A stretch of DNA of 64,000 bases from Rhodobacterales bacterium RIFCSPHIGHO2_02_FULL_62_130 (GCA_001828855.1 MHZT01000036.1:1-64000); one strand, 5' to 3'. Counted from the first letter of the stretch, positions 17,801 to 26,951 are shown. Program-made: numbers and translations. Notes: a model not told the origin generated them from the sequence alone.

Positions 17801-18267
17801 TTGGCGTTGATCAGTTCGGAAATCTGACCTTGGCGGACCAGCGCGGGCGAGTGGGAACCGGTCGAGGCATCGGCAAACAGCATCTGCACATCGCGGGCGC
17901 GCACATCTTTGGTGTTCAGCTTATAGGCCGAACCGGCATCGCGGGTGATGCGGCGGGTGATTTCGATCAGGTCGGCATCGTTGAAGCCCGAGGGCGCAAG
18001 GCGGTCGGAGTTGTCCATCACCAGCGCAACTTCGGCAAAGTTGCGCGCGCCACGGGTGGCGGCCCCGTTGAAGATCACATCCTCCATCCCGCCGCCGCGC
18101 ATGGCCGAGGGGCGGTTTTCGCCCATCACCCAGCGCAGAGCCTCCAATAGGTTGGATTTGCCGCAGCCGTTCGGGCCGACGACACCCGTCAGCCCGTCGT
18201 GGATAACCAGATCGGTCGGGTCCACAAAGCTTTTGAAGCCATTCAGCCGCAGCTTGGTAAAGCGCAA
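14812..18267 (-). CDS. smc: Chromosome segregation SMC ATPase
   Basis: 1151 residues, the condensin-type SMC protein that organises and separates chromosomes. Walker A (GPNGCGKSNLLEALRW) lies at the N-terminus. Long alanine/glutamate-rich coiled coils flank a hinge at roughly residues 510-650. The C-terminal head has the signature LSLLSGGEQTLTALALIF and Walker B VLDEVDAPLDDANV. Length is normal for the family. The kleisin partners are not in this window. Confidence 0.95.
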   Translation of the reverse strand: MRFTKLRLNGFKSFVDPTDLVIHDGLTGVVGPNGCGKSNLLEALRWVMGENRPSAMRGGGMEDVIFNGAATRGARNFAEVALVMDNSDRLAPSGFNDADLIEITRRITRDAGSAYKLNTKDVRARDVQMLFADASTGSHSPALVRQGQISELINAKPKARRRVLEEAAGISGLYARRHEAELKLAGAEQNLLRVDDVLEQLAQQLSTLTRQAKQAARYREIGEELRQAEGLLLFRRWREADLARAEADGFLRQRVTLAAQAEAASRLAAKQREAAEDVLPPKREEEAIAAAILQRLSVQRDQLGDQEARARAMIETLRGRIVELVRDADRETGLNRDAGETIARLEWEVDQLLRASEGHDDRLAEAADIAREASAILTDREGLLSQATEDAARLAARHQSVQRMLADSRATLVKAEAEANRARETVTAAETALAAATEGFDAAQEAQETAAALAEAAEEALLAAEEARADVQGREADARAARSEAEGEASALRAEVAALAKLVERESLAGHQVLDLLVVEPGLEKAIGAALADDLRAPQVGADRRSGWVTLPDYADPQPLPTGIIPLSAHVQAPEVMARRMGQIGLVTRDEGPHLQHALQPGQRLVSREGDLWRWDGFRAGAEDAPSAAALRLQQLNRLTRLKRDLEEVAARAAGAAQAHAALQSRLADLARADQIARDARRAADTRVAEAGRMAARAEADMSISAGKLEAAKLAVSRYADEVAEARERLDEAMAAADDLPDLDGARAAVDGARMAVEAARITMMSRRSAHDELRREGEARVRRRQEAVKELSGWRLRLDTAEKRLAELAARKIEAEEELADASAAPEEIAIKREELSEAIDTAEDRRRIAADALAEAEAALRTARDTERDAERLAGEAREARARAEARAEAARETVTYAAERIAEEAGATPAQLLDTLRVDPDKMPDAEALDIDVQRLKRQREAMGAVNLRAEEDAKSVNDEYDTLAREKGDLEEAIKKLRSGIAGLNKEGRERLLTAFEQVNANFGTLFTHLFGGGEARLVLVESDDPLEAGLEIMCQPPGKRLSTLSLLSGGEQTLTALALIFGVFLANPAPICVLDEVDAPLDDANVTRFCDLLDEMTRRTETRFLIITHHGVTMARMDRLFGVTMAEQGVSQLVSVDLKRAEALVA

Positions 18268-18396
18268 AGGCGGGGTTCCCGATGATTCCGCGTTGGGGGG
18301 ACAGTGTTTCCCGCGCGCGGCGGCGAGTCAACGGAAGCTGCCCTTGATATGGCAGGAATGGGCGGCTTATCCCCAACATCTTGAGAATATGGGTAG

Positions 18397-18416
18397 GGTG
18401 CGTGCTAGCACGCACC
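18397..18416. repeat. GGTGCGTG-type dispersed palindrome
   Basis: GGTGCGTGCTAGCACGCACC is a perfect 20-bp palindrome flanked by GTAG and TTAC. Copies with the same arms and different centres lie at 44475, 44691, 48505 and 51662. Confidence 0.75.
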
Positions 18417-18456
18417 TTACCTCGGTTCTGGCAGGGCGCGCCCTTTGGTGGCAGAG

Positions 18457-18520
18457 AAGGGGGCTCGCCCCCTCGGTGCTTTGCACCTCACCCCCGAGGA
18501 TATTTGGGCGAAGAGGATGC
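18457..18520. repeat. Composite intergenic hairpin element
   Basis: Modules in order are a GGGGGC/GCCCCC hairpin, a GGTGC/GCACC hairpin, CCCCC, then GAGGATATTTGGGCGAAGAGG. The arrangement matches the elements at 5786, 42136 and 58900. It ends 14 bases from the stop of rppH and may help terminate its transcript. Confidence 0.6.
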
Positions 18521-18533
18521 AGGCGGAAGCGGG

Positions 18534-19013
18534 TCAGGTCAGGTAGGCGCGGAAGTGTTTGACGACTTCTTCGTAGACCTTGCGTTTGAAGGTGACGATC
18601 GAGGCGATCATCTCATCCGCGGCGATCCAGCGCCATGTCGAAAATTCGGGATGTTCGGTGGCGATATTGATCTGGGCATCGGTGCCGAGAAAGCGGTAGA
18701 GGAACCACTTTTGCCGCTGGCCCCGATATTTGCCGCCCCAGACCTTGCCCAGCAGATCGGGGGGCAGATCGTAGGTGACCCAATCATGGGTTTTGCCGAC
18801 AAATTCCACCAGATCGGCGGTGACACCGGTTTCTTCCCACAACTCGCGCAGGGCGGCGGCGCGGGGTTTTTCGCCATCATCAATACCGCCTTGCGGCATT
18901 TGCCATGCGGGGACGGGGTTATCGCGGCGTTGGCCCGCGAAGATCAGGCCTTGGGCGTTGATCAGCACGACGCCGACGCAGGGCCGGTAGGGCAGAGTTT
19001 CGGGATTGATCAT
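18534..19013 (-). CDS. rppH: RNA pyrophosphohydrolase
   Basis: 159 residues, Nudix hydrolase that removes pyrophosphate from RNA 5' ends and triggers decay. The Nudix box is complete ([20 protein letters not shown] then TGV). The N-terminal [20 protein letters not shown] and the W-rich FLYRFLGTD region are typical of RppH. It is the last gene of the rsfS-rlmH-gpmI-envC-ctpA-rppH run. Confidence 0.93.
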   Translation of the reverse strand: MINPETLPYRPCVGVVLINAQGLIFAGQRRDNPVPAWQMPQGGIDDGEKPRAAALRELWEETGVTADLVEFVGKTHDWVTYDLPPDLLGKVWGGKYRGQRQKWFLYRFLGTDAQINIATEHPEFSTWRWIAADEMIASIVTFKRKVYEEVVKHFRAYLT

Positions 19014-19021
19014 CGGGGGGT

Positions 19022-19046
19022 GGGCCGCACCTTGCGGGCGCGGCCC
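19022..19046 (-). terminator. Hairpin between ctpA and rppH
   Basis: GGGCCGC and GCGGCCC can pair around a CGCAA-containing loop in the 48-base gap. There is no T tract, so it may be a pause or attenuation/processing hairpin rather than a terminator. Confidence 0.3.
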
Positions 19047-19061
19047 CTCCTTTCGGGGCGT

Positions 19062-20411
19062 TTACGGTTTCGGGGCGACAGCGGCCAGACCGCGCAGGAT
19101 GTCCACGGCATAGGCCAGCTGGTAATCCTCATCCCGCAGTTTGGCGGCTTCTTCGGTGCGGGCGCGGTCTTCTTCCAACTGCTTCCGCTCGTCCTCGGTC
19201 ATCGAGTCATTGGTGATTGCGCCGCGCAGATCGGCTTCGGACCGCTGCTGTTCGGCCTCATCCGCCGCCGTGGCTTCGGTGCCTGCGACGGTCGGGTCCA
19301 CCTTGGGCTGGTTCACCACGATATCGGGCATCACGCCCAGCGCCTGAATCGAGCGGCCCGAGGGCGTGTAGTAGCGCGCCGTGGTCAGGCGCATCGCGCC
19401 ATCGCCTTTCAGCGGGATCAGCGTTTGCACCGACCCTTTGCCGAAGGACTTGGTGCCAACCGTGATCGAGCGACGGTGATCCTGCAACGCGCCCGCGACA
19501 ATCTCGGATGCCGAAGCCGAGCCGCCGTTGATCAGCACGACCACCGGCTTGCCTTGGGCCAGATCGCCCACTGTCGCGTTGAAGCGTTCGCCATCCTGCG
19601 GGCTGCGGCCACGGGTCGAGACGATTTCGCCGGTTTCAAGGAAGGCATCCGACACCATGATCGCCTGATTCAGCAAGCCGCCCGGATTGTTCCGCAGGTC
19701 GATCACAAAGCCCGAGACCTTGTCGATGCCGCCCGCCTCTTCGACATATTGCTTGATGCCTTCCTCAAGGCCGGGGAAGGTCTGGTCGTTGAAGGTCGAG
19801 ATCCGCAGCACCACCGCATTGCCGACCAGACGCGCCTTTACCGCAGTCAGTTTGATGGTGTCGCGGATGATCGACACCTCGAACGGATCAGCCACGCCTT
19901 CGCGCACCACGGTCAGGATGATTTCCGACCCGACCGGACCGCGCATCATGTCCACCGCCTGATCCAGCGTCAGCCCGCTAAGGGTTTCGCCGTTCACCTG
20001 CGTGATAAAGTCGCCCGACAGGATACCTGCCTGATCGGCGGGGGTGCCGTCCATCGGCGAGACGACCTTGATGAAGCCCTCTTCCTGCGTCACCTCGATG
20101 CCCAAGCCGCCGAATTCGCCGCGGGTCTGGGTTGTCATGTCTTCGAAGTCTTTGACATTCAGATAGCTGGAATGCGGGTCAAGCGAGGTCAGCATGCCGT
20201 TGATCGCGGCCTCGACCAGATCCTTGCTGTCAACCTCTTCGACATATTGCGCGCGGATGCGTTCGAAGATGTCGCCGAACAGATCAAGCTGTTCATAGAC
20301 CGAGGCGTTCTTGTCGGCCTCTTGCGCGATCATCGGACCCGCAATCTGGGTTGTCACCAGCGCTCCGGCCAAGGTGCCGCCAAGCGCGGCCATCAACAAC
20401 TTGTTCATCAA
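19062..20411 (-). CDS. ctpA: Carboxy-terminal processing protease (S41)
   Basis: 449 residues. An N-terminal export signal or anchor (MMNKLLMAALGGTLAGALVT) precedes a PDZ domain (GLGIEVTQEEGFIKVVSPM). In the S41 catalytic domain the Ser is in NGGSASASEIVAGAL and the Lys in TKSFGKGSVQT. The C-terminus is charged. It cleaves C-termini of envelope proteins. It starts three bases after envC, an arrangement common in proteobacteria that links it to murein hydrolase control. Confidence 0.93.
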   Translation of the reverse strand: MMNKLLMAALGGTLAGALVTTQIAGPMIAQEADKNASVYEQLDLFGDIFERIRAQYVEEVDSKDLVEAAINGMLTSLDPHSSYLNVKDFEDMTTQTRGEFGGLGIEVTQEEGFIKVVSPMDGTPADQAGILSGDFITQVNGETLSGLTLDQAVDMMRGPVGSEIILTVVREGVADPFEVSIIRDTIKLTAVKARLVGNAVVLRISTFNDQTFPGLEEGIKQYVEEAGGIDKVSGFVIDLRNNPGGLLNQAIMVSDAFLETGEIVSTRGRSPQDGERFNATVGDLAQGKPVVVLINGGSASASEIVAGALQDHRRSITVGTKSFGKGSVQTLIPLKGDGAMRLTTARYYTPSGRSIQALGVMPDIVVNQPKVDPTVAGTEATAADEAEQQRSEADLRGAITNDSMTEDERKQLEEDRARTEEAAKLRDEDYQLAYAVDILRGLAAVAPKP

Positions 20412-20414
20412 CCC

Positions 20415-21527
20415 TTATTCCCCTGCTTTGGCCGTCGCCGCGAACCACGCCATCGGGTCCACCGGCTCGGCACCTTGCCTTAGTTCCAAGTAAAGCGTTT
20501 CCGTCTCGCGCGCGCCAGTGTCTTTCGCGGGCGTCACAAAGTCGGTCAAACCGGCCTCTGCCCCGCCCATCAAACCCAGCGCGGCACCTGCGGCCACCAC
20601 TTCTCCTACCTCGCCATATACCTGATCCAAGCCGGCAAGAATAAGAAGATAGCCGCCGCCGGGTTCAAGGATCATCACATTTCCGTAGTCGAGCAGCGGG
20701 CCGCGATAGCGGATGGTGGCGGGCCACGGGCTGATGACCAGCGCGCCGGGGCGGGTCGACAGGGCCATGCCCGGACGGGTGACCCCCGCCGCATCGGTTT
20801 CCCCCGGTTCCAGCAAGAGCGATCCCAGCACCGGCAGGTCAAGACTGCCCTTGGCGTCCGTGAACGTGGCATTGCCGGTATCGTCCAGCGCAAGCCCTGC
20901 AGCGAAAGCCTCAAGCGTGTCGGCACTTTCCAGCAAGCCGCGCAGCACCTCGGGGTCTTCGGTGAAGCGTTTCGGCAGTTCGGTGCGGTCCGAAATCGCC
21001 TGCGACAGCGCCGAGCGTGCCGCCTGCGCCGCGCCAAGGCCCTGCCCCAGCGTCTTGCCCGCCTGCGCCTGCAAGGATCGCAGATCGGCCAGTTCCTGCA
21101 ACTGCGCTTTCAACGCTTCGGCCTCGGCCTGAAGGGCGGGGGTGACATCGGCCAGCAGCATGCCTGACCGCACGGTTCCCAAAGGCCCGCTGGGATGCAG
21201 CAACAGCAGCGGGCCGGGTTCGGCCTCGATCCTGCTTAACACAGCCAAAAGCTGTGCCACCCGTTCGCGCTTGGACTGGAATTGCAGTGTCAGGGTGGTT
21301 TCGCGCAGCTCTGCCTGCCGCAACGCCTCGCGCAGCGCGGCCAGCCCGTTTTCATAGGCCTTGATGGTGCGGGTCAGGGCGGTCACGCGGTCTTTCGACT
21401 CGACCGCCTCTTCCAGCCCTGTCACCGCTGCCTGCAAATCGGCCGACGCTTGCGCCGCATCTTCGGCCACACCGCCCCAGGCCGCCGCAGCGGTCAGCAG
21501 CAACGCAAGGGCTGCGGCACGGATCAT
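20415..21527 (-). CDS. envC: EnvC-like murein hydrolase activator
   Basis: 370 residues: a signal peptide (MIRAAALALLLTAAAAWGG), a long coiled coil to about residue 200, and a C-terminal LytM/M23 domain (RGPLLDYGNVMILEPGGG ... LYLELRQGAEPVDPMAWF). The zinc-binding HxxxD and HxH of active M23 peptidases are absent, as in E. coli EnvC, which activates amidases at the division site instead of cutting peptidoglycan. It overlaps gpmI by four bases. Confidence 0.85.
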   Translation of the reverse strand: MIRAAALALLLTAAAAWGGVAEDAAQASADLQAAVTGLEEAVESKDRVTALTRTIKAYENGLAALREALRQAELRETTLTLQFQSKRERVAQLLAVLSRIEAEPGPLLLLHPSGPLGTVRSGMLLADVTPALQAEAEALKAQLQELADLRSLQAQAGKTLGQGLGAAQAARSALSQAISDRTELPKRFTEDPEVLRGLLESADTLEAFAAGLALDDTGNATFTDAKGSLDLPVLGSLLLEPGETDAAGVTRPGMALSTRPGALVISPWPATIRYRGPLLDYGNVMILEPGGGYLLILAGLDQVYGEVGEVVAAGAALGLMGGAEAGLTDFVTPAKDTGARETETLYLELRQGAEPVDPMAWFAATAKAGE

Positions 21528-23044
21528 GCCAGCAGCAGGCTTTGCCCTGTCATTTCTTCGGGCTGCGGCAGGCCCATCAGCGCCAGCACCGTCGGGGCCA
21601 GATCGGCCAGCTTGCCGCCATCGCGCAGCCGCGCGCCCGCAGGCCCGCCGACAAGGATCACCGGCACCGGATTGGTGGTATGCGCGGTGTGCGGCCCGCC
21701 CGTCACCGGATCAATCATCATCTCGCAGTTGCCATGATCGGCGGTCACGATCATCGCGCCGCCCTTGGCCGTCAGCGCCGCAAGGCCACGGCCCAACGCG
21801 GCATCCACCGCCTCGCAAGCCTTGATCGCAGCGAGCAGGCTGCCGGTGTGGCCGACCATATCGGGGTTGGCAAAGTTGACCACGATCAGATCAAAACCCT
21901 GCTCGATCGCCTCGACCAGACGGTCGCCGACTTCGGGGGCCGACATTTCCGGTTGCAGATCATAGGTCGCCACTTTGGGCGATTTCGGCATCGCGCGGGA
22001 TTCGCCTTCAAACGGAACCTCGCGGCCACCGTTCAGAAAGAAGGTGACGTGGGGGTATTTTTCGGTTTCGGCCAGACGGAACTGGGTCAGCCCCTGCTTG
22101 GCCACCCATTCGCCCAAGGTGTTCACGATATTGCGCTTGGGGTAGGCGGTGGCGATGTAATCGCTGTGGGCTGTGGAATATTCCACCATCCCCAGCAGCG
22201 CGGCCCATGTGGGGCGCTTGCCGGTGTCAAAGCCATCAAAATCGGGGCCGGCCAGCGCCGACAGGATTTCCCGCGCGCGGTCTGACCGGAAATTCAGGCA
22301 GAAGAACCCGTCGCCATCGCGCGCACCCTGATAGCCCCCGATCACCGTGGGGGCGATGAATTCATCCGTTTCGCCCTTGGCATAAGACGCCGCCACTGCC
22401 GCCGCCGCATCCGCCGCCACCGCGCCCTTGGCGTTCACCATCGCCTCATAGGCACGGGCAACGCGGTCCCAGCGGTTGTCGCGGTCCATCGCCCAATAGC
22501 GCCCGATCACGGTGGCCACCGTCACACCGGCGGGCAGTTCGACCATCAGCGCATCGACAAATTCCGCCGCAGATGAAGGCGCCACATCGCGCCCGTCGGT
22601 GATCGCATGCAGTGCCACCGGCACGCCATGCGATGCAATGGCGCGGCAGGCCGCGATGACATGGCACAGATGCCCATGCACCCCGCCATCCGACACAACG
22701 CCCATCAGATGCGCCACCCCGCCGGACGCCTTCATCTTGGCGACAAATTCGAGCAGGGCGGGATTCTGCGCGAAAGAGCCGTCCTCGATCGCCAGATCAA
22801 TCGCGCCCAGATCCATCGCCACCACACGGCCCGCGCCGATATTGGTGTGCCCGACCTCGGAGTTGCCCATCTGGCCAGTGGGCAGGCCCACTTCGGGGCC
22901 AAAGGTGGTCAGCGTGCTGTGCGGGCAACTTTCCCAAAGCCGGTTGAAGTTCGGCACCTTGGCCTGTGCGGGGGCGCTGGACGCGGGGTCGGCCCCGATC
23001 CCCCAGCCATCAAGAATACACAGAACAACGGGGGTGCGCGGCAT
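21524..23044 (-). CDS. gpmI: Cofactor-independent phosphoglycerate mutase
   Basis: 506 residues, alkaline-phosphatase superfamily enzyme interconverting 3- and 2-phosphoglycerate with two Mn ions. The phosphorylated Ser is in MGNSEVGHTNIGAG. The metal site sequences CILDGWG at the start and TADHGNCEMMIDP near the C-terminus are clear. Length is typical. It is followed immediately by envC. Confidence 0.95.
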   Translation of the reverse strand: MPRTPVVLCILDGWGIGADPASSAPAQAKVPNFNRLWESCPHSTLTTFGPEVGLPTGQMGNSEVGHTNIGAGRVVAMDLGAIDLAIEDGSFAQNPALLEFVAKMKASGGVAHLMGVVSDGGVHGHLCHVIAACRAIASHGVPVALHAITDGRDVAPSSAAEFVDALMVELPAGVTVATVIGRYWAMDRDNRWDRVARAYEAMVNAKGAVAADAAAAVAASYAKGETDEFIAPTVIGGYQGARDGDGFFCLNFRSDRAREILSALAGPDFDGFDTGKRPTWAALLGMVEYSTAHSDYIATAYPKRNIVNTLGEWVAKQGLTQFRLAETEKYPHVTFFLNGGREVPFEGESRAMPKSPKVATYDLQPEMSAPEVGDRLVEAIEQGFDLIVVNFANPDMVGHTGSLLAAIKACEAVDAALGRGLAALTAKGGAMIVTADHGNCEMMIDPVTGGPHTAHTTNPVPVILVGGPAGARLRDGGKLADLAPTVLALMGLPQPEEMTGQSLLLA

Positions 23045-23114
23045 GGGTCAACCTTTCGTAGTTGCCCGCTTCTACCGCCCGCCACCGCATGAGGCAACGC
23101 CCGCCCATCGGGAC

Positions 23115-23142
23115 CAAAATTTTTCGGCGAAAAATTTTTGGA
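23115..23142. repeat. AAAATTTTTCG-type palindrome
   Basis: CCAAAATTTTTCG and CGAAAAATTTTTGG pair across one central base, directly after the rlmH stop. Related hairpins lie at 5765 and 38339. It may end the rsfS-rlmH transcript. Confidence 0.6.
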
Positions 23143-23613
23143 TCACACTCTGTGATAGGGGCCGCCCCCCAGAATCGTCGCGGCGCGGTAAAGCTGTTCC
23201 GCCAGCATCACCCGCACCAGCATATGCGGCCAGACCATCTTGCCAAAGCTCAACGAGAACTCGGCCCGATCCCGCAGCGCGGGCGCGATGCCATCTGCGC
23301 CGCCGATCACAAAGGCCACATCCTGCCGCCCCGCATCGCGCCAGCGCGCAAGCTGTTCGGCAAATTCGGGGCTGGACATCACCCGCCCGCGTTCGTCCAG
23401 CGTGGCCAGCAGCGCGCCTGACGGAATGGCACGCTCCAGCAGGGCGGCTTCGGCCACCATGCCAAGGTTTTTCTTGTCTTCCACCTCATGCTCGGTGATC
23501 GGACCAAGCCCAAGCGGCCTGCCCGTCCGGTCAAACCGCAGCATGTAGTCATCCGCCAGATCACGCTCGGGTCCGGCGCGCAGCCGGCCCACAGCGCAAA
23601 CATGCAGGCGCAT
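23143..23613 (-). CDS. rlmH: 23S rRNA pseudouridine-1915 N3-methyltransferase
   Basis: 156 residues, SPOUT-class methyltransferase acting on the 70S ribosome. The cofactor-binding knot shows VIGGADGIAPALR and LSFGKMVWPHMLVRVMLAEQ, ending in ILGGGPYHRV, all typical of RlmH. Start ATG 23613 overlaps the rsfS stop (TAATG). An extension to 23661 is rejected as it lies inside rsfS. Confidence 0.94.
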   Translation of the reverse strand: MRLHVCAVGRLRAGPERDLADDYMLRFDRTGRPLGLGPITEHEVEDKKNLGMVAEAALLERAIPSGALLATLDERGRVMSSPEFAEQLARWRDAGRQDVAFVIGGADGIAPALRDRAEFSLSFGKMVWPHMLVRVMLAEQLYRAATILGGGPYHRV

Positions 23614-24056
23614 TACTCGATGTCGCCCATTTCGCCACGATGCGCGCTGCCCGGAAGCCACATCTTTTCAAGCTGGTAGAACTCGCGCACTTCGGGGCGG
23701 AAGACGTGGACGATGACATCGCCGGTGTCGATCAGCACCCAGTCGCCGGTTTCCTTGCCTTCCATCTTGGGGGTCAGGCGGAATTCCTGCTTGATGCGGT
23801 CAGCCAGCTTTTCGGAAATCGCGGCCACCTGACGGGTCGAACGGCCCGAGCAGATCACCATATAATCGGCCACGTCAGACCGGCCGCGCAGATCGATCTG
23901 CACGATGTCTTCGGCCTTGTCATCGTCAACCGAGGCCAGAACAGCGGCCAGCATGTCTTCGGAGGTGTAATCCGCAGGGGCGGTGCCGCGTGCAGTGCGC
24001 GGGCCAACCGGCAAGCCGGTCGTGGGATCAGAATGCGACAGGACAAAGTCCTCCAT
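23613..24056 (-). CDS. rsfS: Ribosomal silencing factor
   Basis: 147 residues. RsfS binds uL14 and blocks subunit joining when nutrients are low. The family core reads DYMVICSGRSTRQVAAISEK, then WVLIDTGDVIVHVFRPEVRE and FYQLEKMW. The first 30 residues are variable and low-complexity, as in relatives. First gene of the conserved rsfS-rlmH-gpmI-envC-ctpA-rppH run. Confidence 0.93.
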   Translation of the reverse strand: MEDFVLSHSDPTTGLPVGPRTARGTAPADYTSEDMLAAVLASVDDDKAEDIVQIDLRGRSDVADYMVICSGRSTRQVAAISEKLADRIKQEFRLTPKMEGKETGDWVLIDTGDVIVHVFRPEVREFYQLEKMWLPGSAHRGEMGDIE

Positions 24057-24355
24057 GATACGCGCCGCTCTATGCCCCGGCGCAGGGTGTTCCGCCAGAG
24101 TCTAGCATTGCGCCTTGGCAATCTCAACGGCAGGGAAGGCGCGCGGATAGCCTTCACAGCGCCCCGTCACAAGGGGAAATCGCCAAAACCTTGGCAGGAA
24201 GGCGTTGGCAAGGCCTGTCCGGCCGATTCGGTGGCGCATCGCACACCCGGTCAAGCCATGCGCTGCATGCATGGGGCCACGCCCGCTCTGGGCCTTCCGG
24301 TTCATGCTGCGCCGCAACATATTCCGTGCAGGGAGGCCATATAGGAGTTACCGCA
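24057..24355. other. Intergenic region without a supported gene
   Basis: About 300 bases between rsfS and a divergent small gene. I see no frame with a ribosome site and no strong hairpin. The promoter of the rsfS operon should lie here on the minus strand, but I cannot point to it. Confidence 0.4.
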
Positions 24356-24496
24356 ATGATCTTGTTCCGAAACCTGTTTCCGCGCCGCCAAAGCCGCCGC
24401 GAGGCCGAATTGGCCTATCTGAACGCCTCTGTCAGCCTTTACGATCTGGAACGGCGCGAGCGCGAGATTGCCAGCGGCAAATTCGCCAGCGCCTAG
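24356..24496 (+). CDS. Small DUF3563-like protein
   Basis: 46 residues beginning MILFRNLFPRRQSRREAE, with AYLNASVSLYDLERREREI at the centre. The pattern YL-x6-DLERRxR resembles DUF3563 proteins, short helical proteins of unknown function. A good ribosome site (AGGAG, 9 bases before ATG 24356) supports translation. It precedes leuC by about 200 bases. Confidence 0.6.
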   Translation: MILFRNLFPRRQSRREAELAYLNASVSLYDLERREREIASGKFASA

Positions 24497-24702
24497 GTCT
24501 GCCTTGCTTGTTTGCTTGCCTGAAATCGTGAAACGGCGTAAAAGCCGCGCATGATCCGGTTTTTCGATATCGCTGACGCTGACCGCCTGCCGTGGCGGTT
24601 TTATGGTGCGACCCGCGCCATCCTTGCCCGCGACTGACCGGACGCTCCGCGCGGCTGCGCGACTTGCCCGATTTCAAGCATTCCCAAACCCAAGGATGAG
24701 CC

Positions 24703-26127
24703 ATGACCGCTCGGACACTTTACGACAAAATCTGGGACGACCACGTTGTCCATCAGGCCGAAGACGGCACCTGCCTGCTGTATATCGACCGCCATCTGGT
24801 GCATGAAGTCACCAGCCCGCAAGCCTTCGAAGGCCTGCGGATGACGGGCCGCAAGGTGCGCGCCCCATCGAAAACCATCGCCGTGCCGGACCACAACGTC
24901 CCCACCACGCTGGACCGCGCCAATGCCGCGACCATGACCGAGGACAGCCGGATTCAGGTGGCCGCCCTTGACCAGAACGCCAAGGATTTCGGGATCAATT
25001 ACTATCCCGTGTCCGACGTGCGCCAAGGCATCGTCCACATCGTCGGACCCGAACAGGGCTGGACCCTGCCCGGCATGACTGTTGTGTGCGGCGACTCGCA
25101 TACCGCCACGCATGGTGCCTTTGGTTCGCTGGCGCATGGCATCGGCACCTCCGAAGTGGAGCACGTTCTGGCCACGCAGACGCTGATCCAGCGCAAGGGC
25201 AAGAACATGAAGGTGGAAATCACCGGAAGCCTGCGCCCCGGTGTGACTGCCAAAGACATCACGATGGCCGTGATCGGTGAAACCGGCACCGCTGGCGGCA
25301 CCGGCTATGTCATTGAATACTGTGGCCAAGCTATCCGCGAGTTGTCGATGGAAGGCCGGATGACGGTCTGCAACATGGCCATCGAAGGCGGCGCACGCGC
25401 TGGCCTGATCGCGCCCGATGAAAAGACCTATGCCTATTGCATGGGCCGTCCGCATGCGCCGAAAGGTGCCGCATGGGAGGCCGCCGTCGCCTATTGGAAA
25501 ACGCTTTACACCGACGAAGGCGCGCATTTCGACAAGGTGGTGACGATCAAGGGCGAAGACATCGCGCCGCTGGTGACATGGGGCACCTCGCCCGAGGACG
25601 TTCTGCCGATCACCGCTGTCGTGCCGAACCCCGCCGATTTCTCGGGTGGCAAGGTTGAGGCCGTGCAGCGCGCGCTGGACTACATGGGCCTGAAGCCGGG
25701 TCAAAAGCTGAACGAGATCGCCATCGACACCGTGTTCATCGGCTCTTGCACCAATGGCCGGATCGAAGACCTGCGGGCGGCCGCGGCCATCCTGAAGGGC
25801 AAGAAGAAGAAAGACGGCATCCGCGCGATGGTGGTTCCGGGTTCGGGCCTTGTCCGCGCGCAGGCGGAAGAAGAGGGTCTGGCGCAGATCTTCATCGACG
25901 CCGGTTTCGAGTGGCGTCTGGCAGGGTGTTCCATGTGCCTTGCGATGAACCCCGACCAACTGGCTCCGGGTGAACGCTGTGCGGCCACCTCGAACCGCAA
26001 TTTTGAGGGCCGTCAGGGTCGCGGCGGGCGCACGCATCTGCTGTCGCCTGCAATGGCTGCGGCTGCCGCTATCACCGGTCATCTGACCGATGTGCGCGAA
26101 TTGATGTCCGAGGGTGTGTCGGGGTGA
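24703..26127 (+). CDS. leuC: 3-isopropylmalate dehydratase large subunit
   Basis: 474 residues, aconitase family, leucine biosynthesis: isomerises 2- to 3-isopropylmalate with LeuD. The [4Fe-4S] cysteines are in [14 protein letters not shown] and in [12 protein letters not shown]. The substrate region [20 protein letters not shown] is canonical. The ATG is preceded by AAGGATGAGCC. Its stop codon lies within the first arm of a hairpin that separates it from leuD. Confidence 0.96.
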   Translation: MTARTLYDKIWDDHVVHQAEDGTCLLYIDRHLVHEVTSPQAFEGLRMTGRKVRAPSKTIAVPDHNVPTTLDRANAATMTEDSRIQVAALDQNAKDFGINYYPVSDVRQGIVHIVGPEQGWTLPGMTVVCGDSHTATHGAFGSLAHGIGTSEVEHVLATQTLIQRKGKNMKVEITGSLRPGVTAKDITMAVIGETGTAGGTGYVIEYCGQAIRELSMEGRMTVCNMAIEGGARAGLIAPDEKTYAYCMGRPHAPKGAAWEAAVAYWKTLYTDEGAHFDKVVTIKGEDIAPLVTWGTSPEDVLPITAVVPNPADFSGGKVEAVQRALDYMGLKPGQKLNEIAIDTVFIGSCTNGRIEDLRAAAAILKGKKKKDGIRAMVVPGSGLVRAQAEEEGLAQIFIDAGFEWRLAGCSMCLAMNPDQLAPGERCAATSNRNFEGRQGRGGRTHLLSPAMAAAAAITGHLTDVRELMSEGVSG

Positions 26128-26163
26128 ACCCCGACCTACCGCGTCTGTAGGGCGGGGTTCACC
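26123..26163. repeat. Long hairpin between leuC and leuD
   Basis: GGTGAACCCCGACCTAC pairs with GTAGGGCGGGGTTCACC around a CGCGTCT loop. Each arm also contains its own short palindrome (GGGGTGAACCCC and GGGGTTCACCCC). It spans the leuC stop. The GTAGGG/CTACC flanks resemble the GGTGCGTG-type elements elsewhere in the window. Confidence 0.7.
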
Positions 26164-26189
26164 CCGCCACCCCTTATGGAGAAACACCA

Positions 26190-26795
26190 ATGGAAAAATT
26201 CACCAAACTGACCGGCATCGCGGCCCCCATGCCGCTGGTCAACATCGACACCGACATGATCATCCCCAAGCAGTTCCTCAAGACCATCAAGCGGTCGGGC
26301 CTTGGCGTGAACCTGTTTGACGAGATGCGCTATAACCTCGACGGCACCGAGATTGCCGATTTCGTGCTGAACCAGCCCGCCTATCGCAAGGCGGAAATCA
26401 TTATCGCGGGCGACAACTTCGGCTGCGGCTCGTCGCGTGAACATGCGCCTTGGGCGCTGCTGGATTTCGGCATCCGCTGCGTGATCTCCACCAGCTTTGC
26501 CGACATCTTCTTCAACAACTGCTTCAAGAACGGCATCCTGCCGATCGTGCTGCCGCAAGAGCAGATCGACATTCTGATGGCCGATGCCCGCAAAGGTGCC
26601 AACGCCCGCCAGACCGTTGATCTTGAAGCGCAAACCGTCACCACCTCGGACGGGCAGGTGTTCCCCTTCACCGTGGACGGCCACCGCAAGCACTGCCTGA
26701 TGAACGGGCTGGACGATATTGGTCTGACTTTGGAAAAAGTCAGCGCGATTGACAGCTTTGAGGCCAAGAGCGCCGCCCTCCACCCTTGGGCCTAA
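26190..26795 (+). CDS. leuD: 3-isopropylmalate dehydratase small subunit
   Basis: 201 residues, swivel-domain partner of LeuC. The signature regions are [16 protein letters not shown] at the start and [17 protein letters not shown] in the middle, followed by [30 protein letters not shown] precedes the ATG. A terminator follows. Confidence 0.96.
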   Translation: MEKFTKLTGIAAPMPLVNIDTDMIIPKQFLKTIKRSGLGVNLFDEMRYNLDGTEIADFVLNQPAYRKAEIIIAGDNFGCGSSREHAPWALLDFGIRCVISTSFADIFFNNCFKNGILPIVLPQEQIDILMADARKGANARQTVDLEAQTVTTSDGQVFPFTVDGHRKHCLMNGLDDIGLTLEKVSAIDSFEAKSAALHPWA

Positions 26796-26817
26796 GCGGC
26801 GCCTGACCACAACATCT

Positions 26818-26845
26818 AGGCCGTCCTTCGGGGCGGCCTTTTTTT
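26818..26845 (+). terminator. Terminator of leuCD
   Basis: AGGCCGTCC and GGGCGGCCT form a stem with TTCG loop, followed by seven T. A textbook intrinsic terminator after leuD. Confidence 0.85.
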
Positions 26846-26951
26846 GTCCACCGTGATGATGCAATCCGGCGACACATTTTCCGCGAAAACGCCACAAAGA
26901 TTACGTCTTGTTTACCAATAGATTGCAGCCGCTATCGAAAGAAGGCACAAT

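Noticed and set aside
18381-20483. 700-codon plus-strand frame
   Set aside because: Antisense to rppH and ctpA, His/Asp/Gly-rich as expected from reversed GC-rich coding DNA; the minus-strand genes have clear motifs.
24551-24637. 28-codon frame (MIRFFDIADADRLPWRF...) before leuC as a leucine leader peptide
   Set aside because: Not leucine-rich, no ribosome site and no attenuator hairpin with T run between it and leuC.
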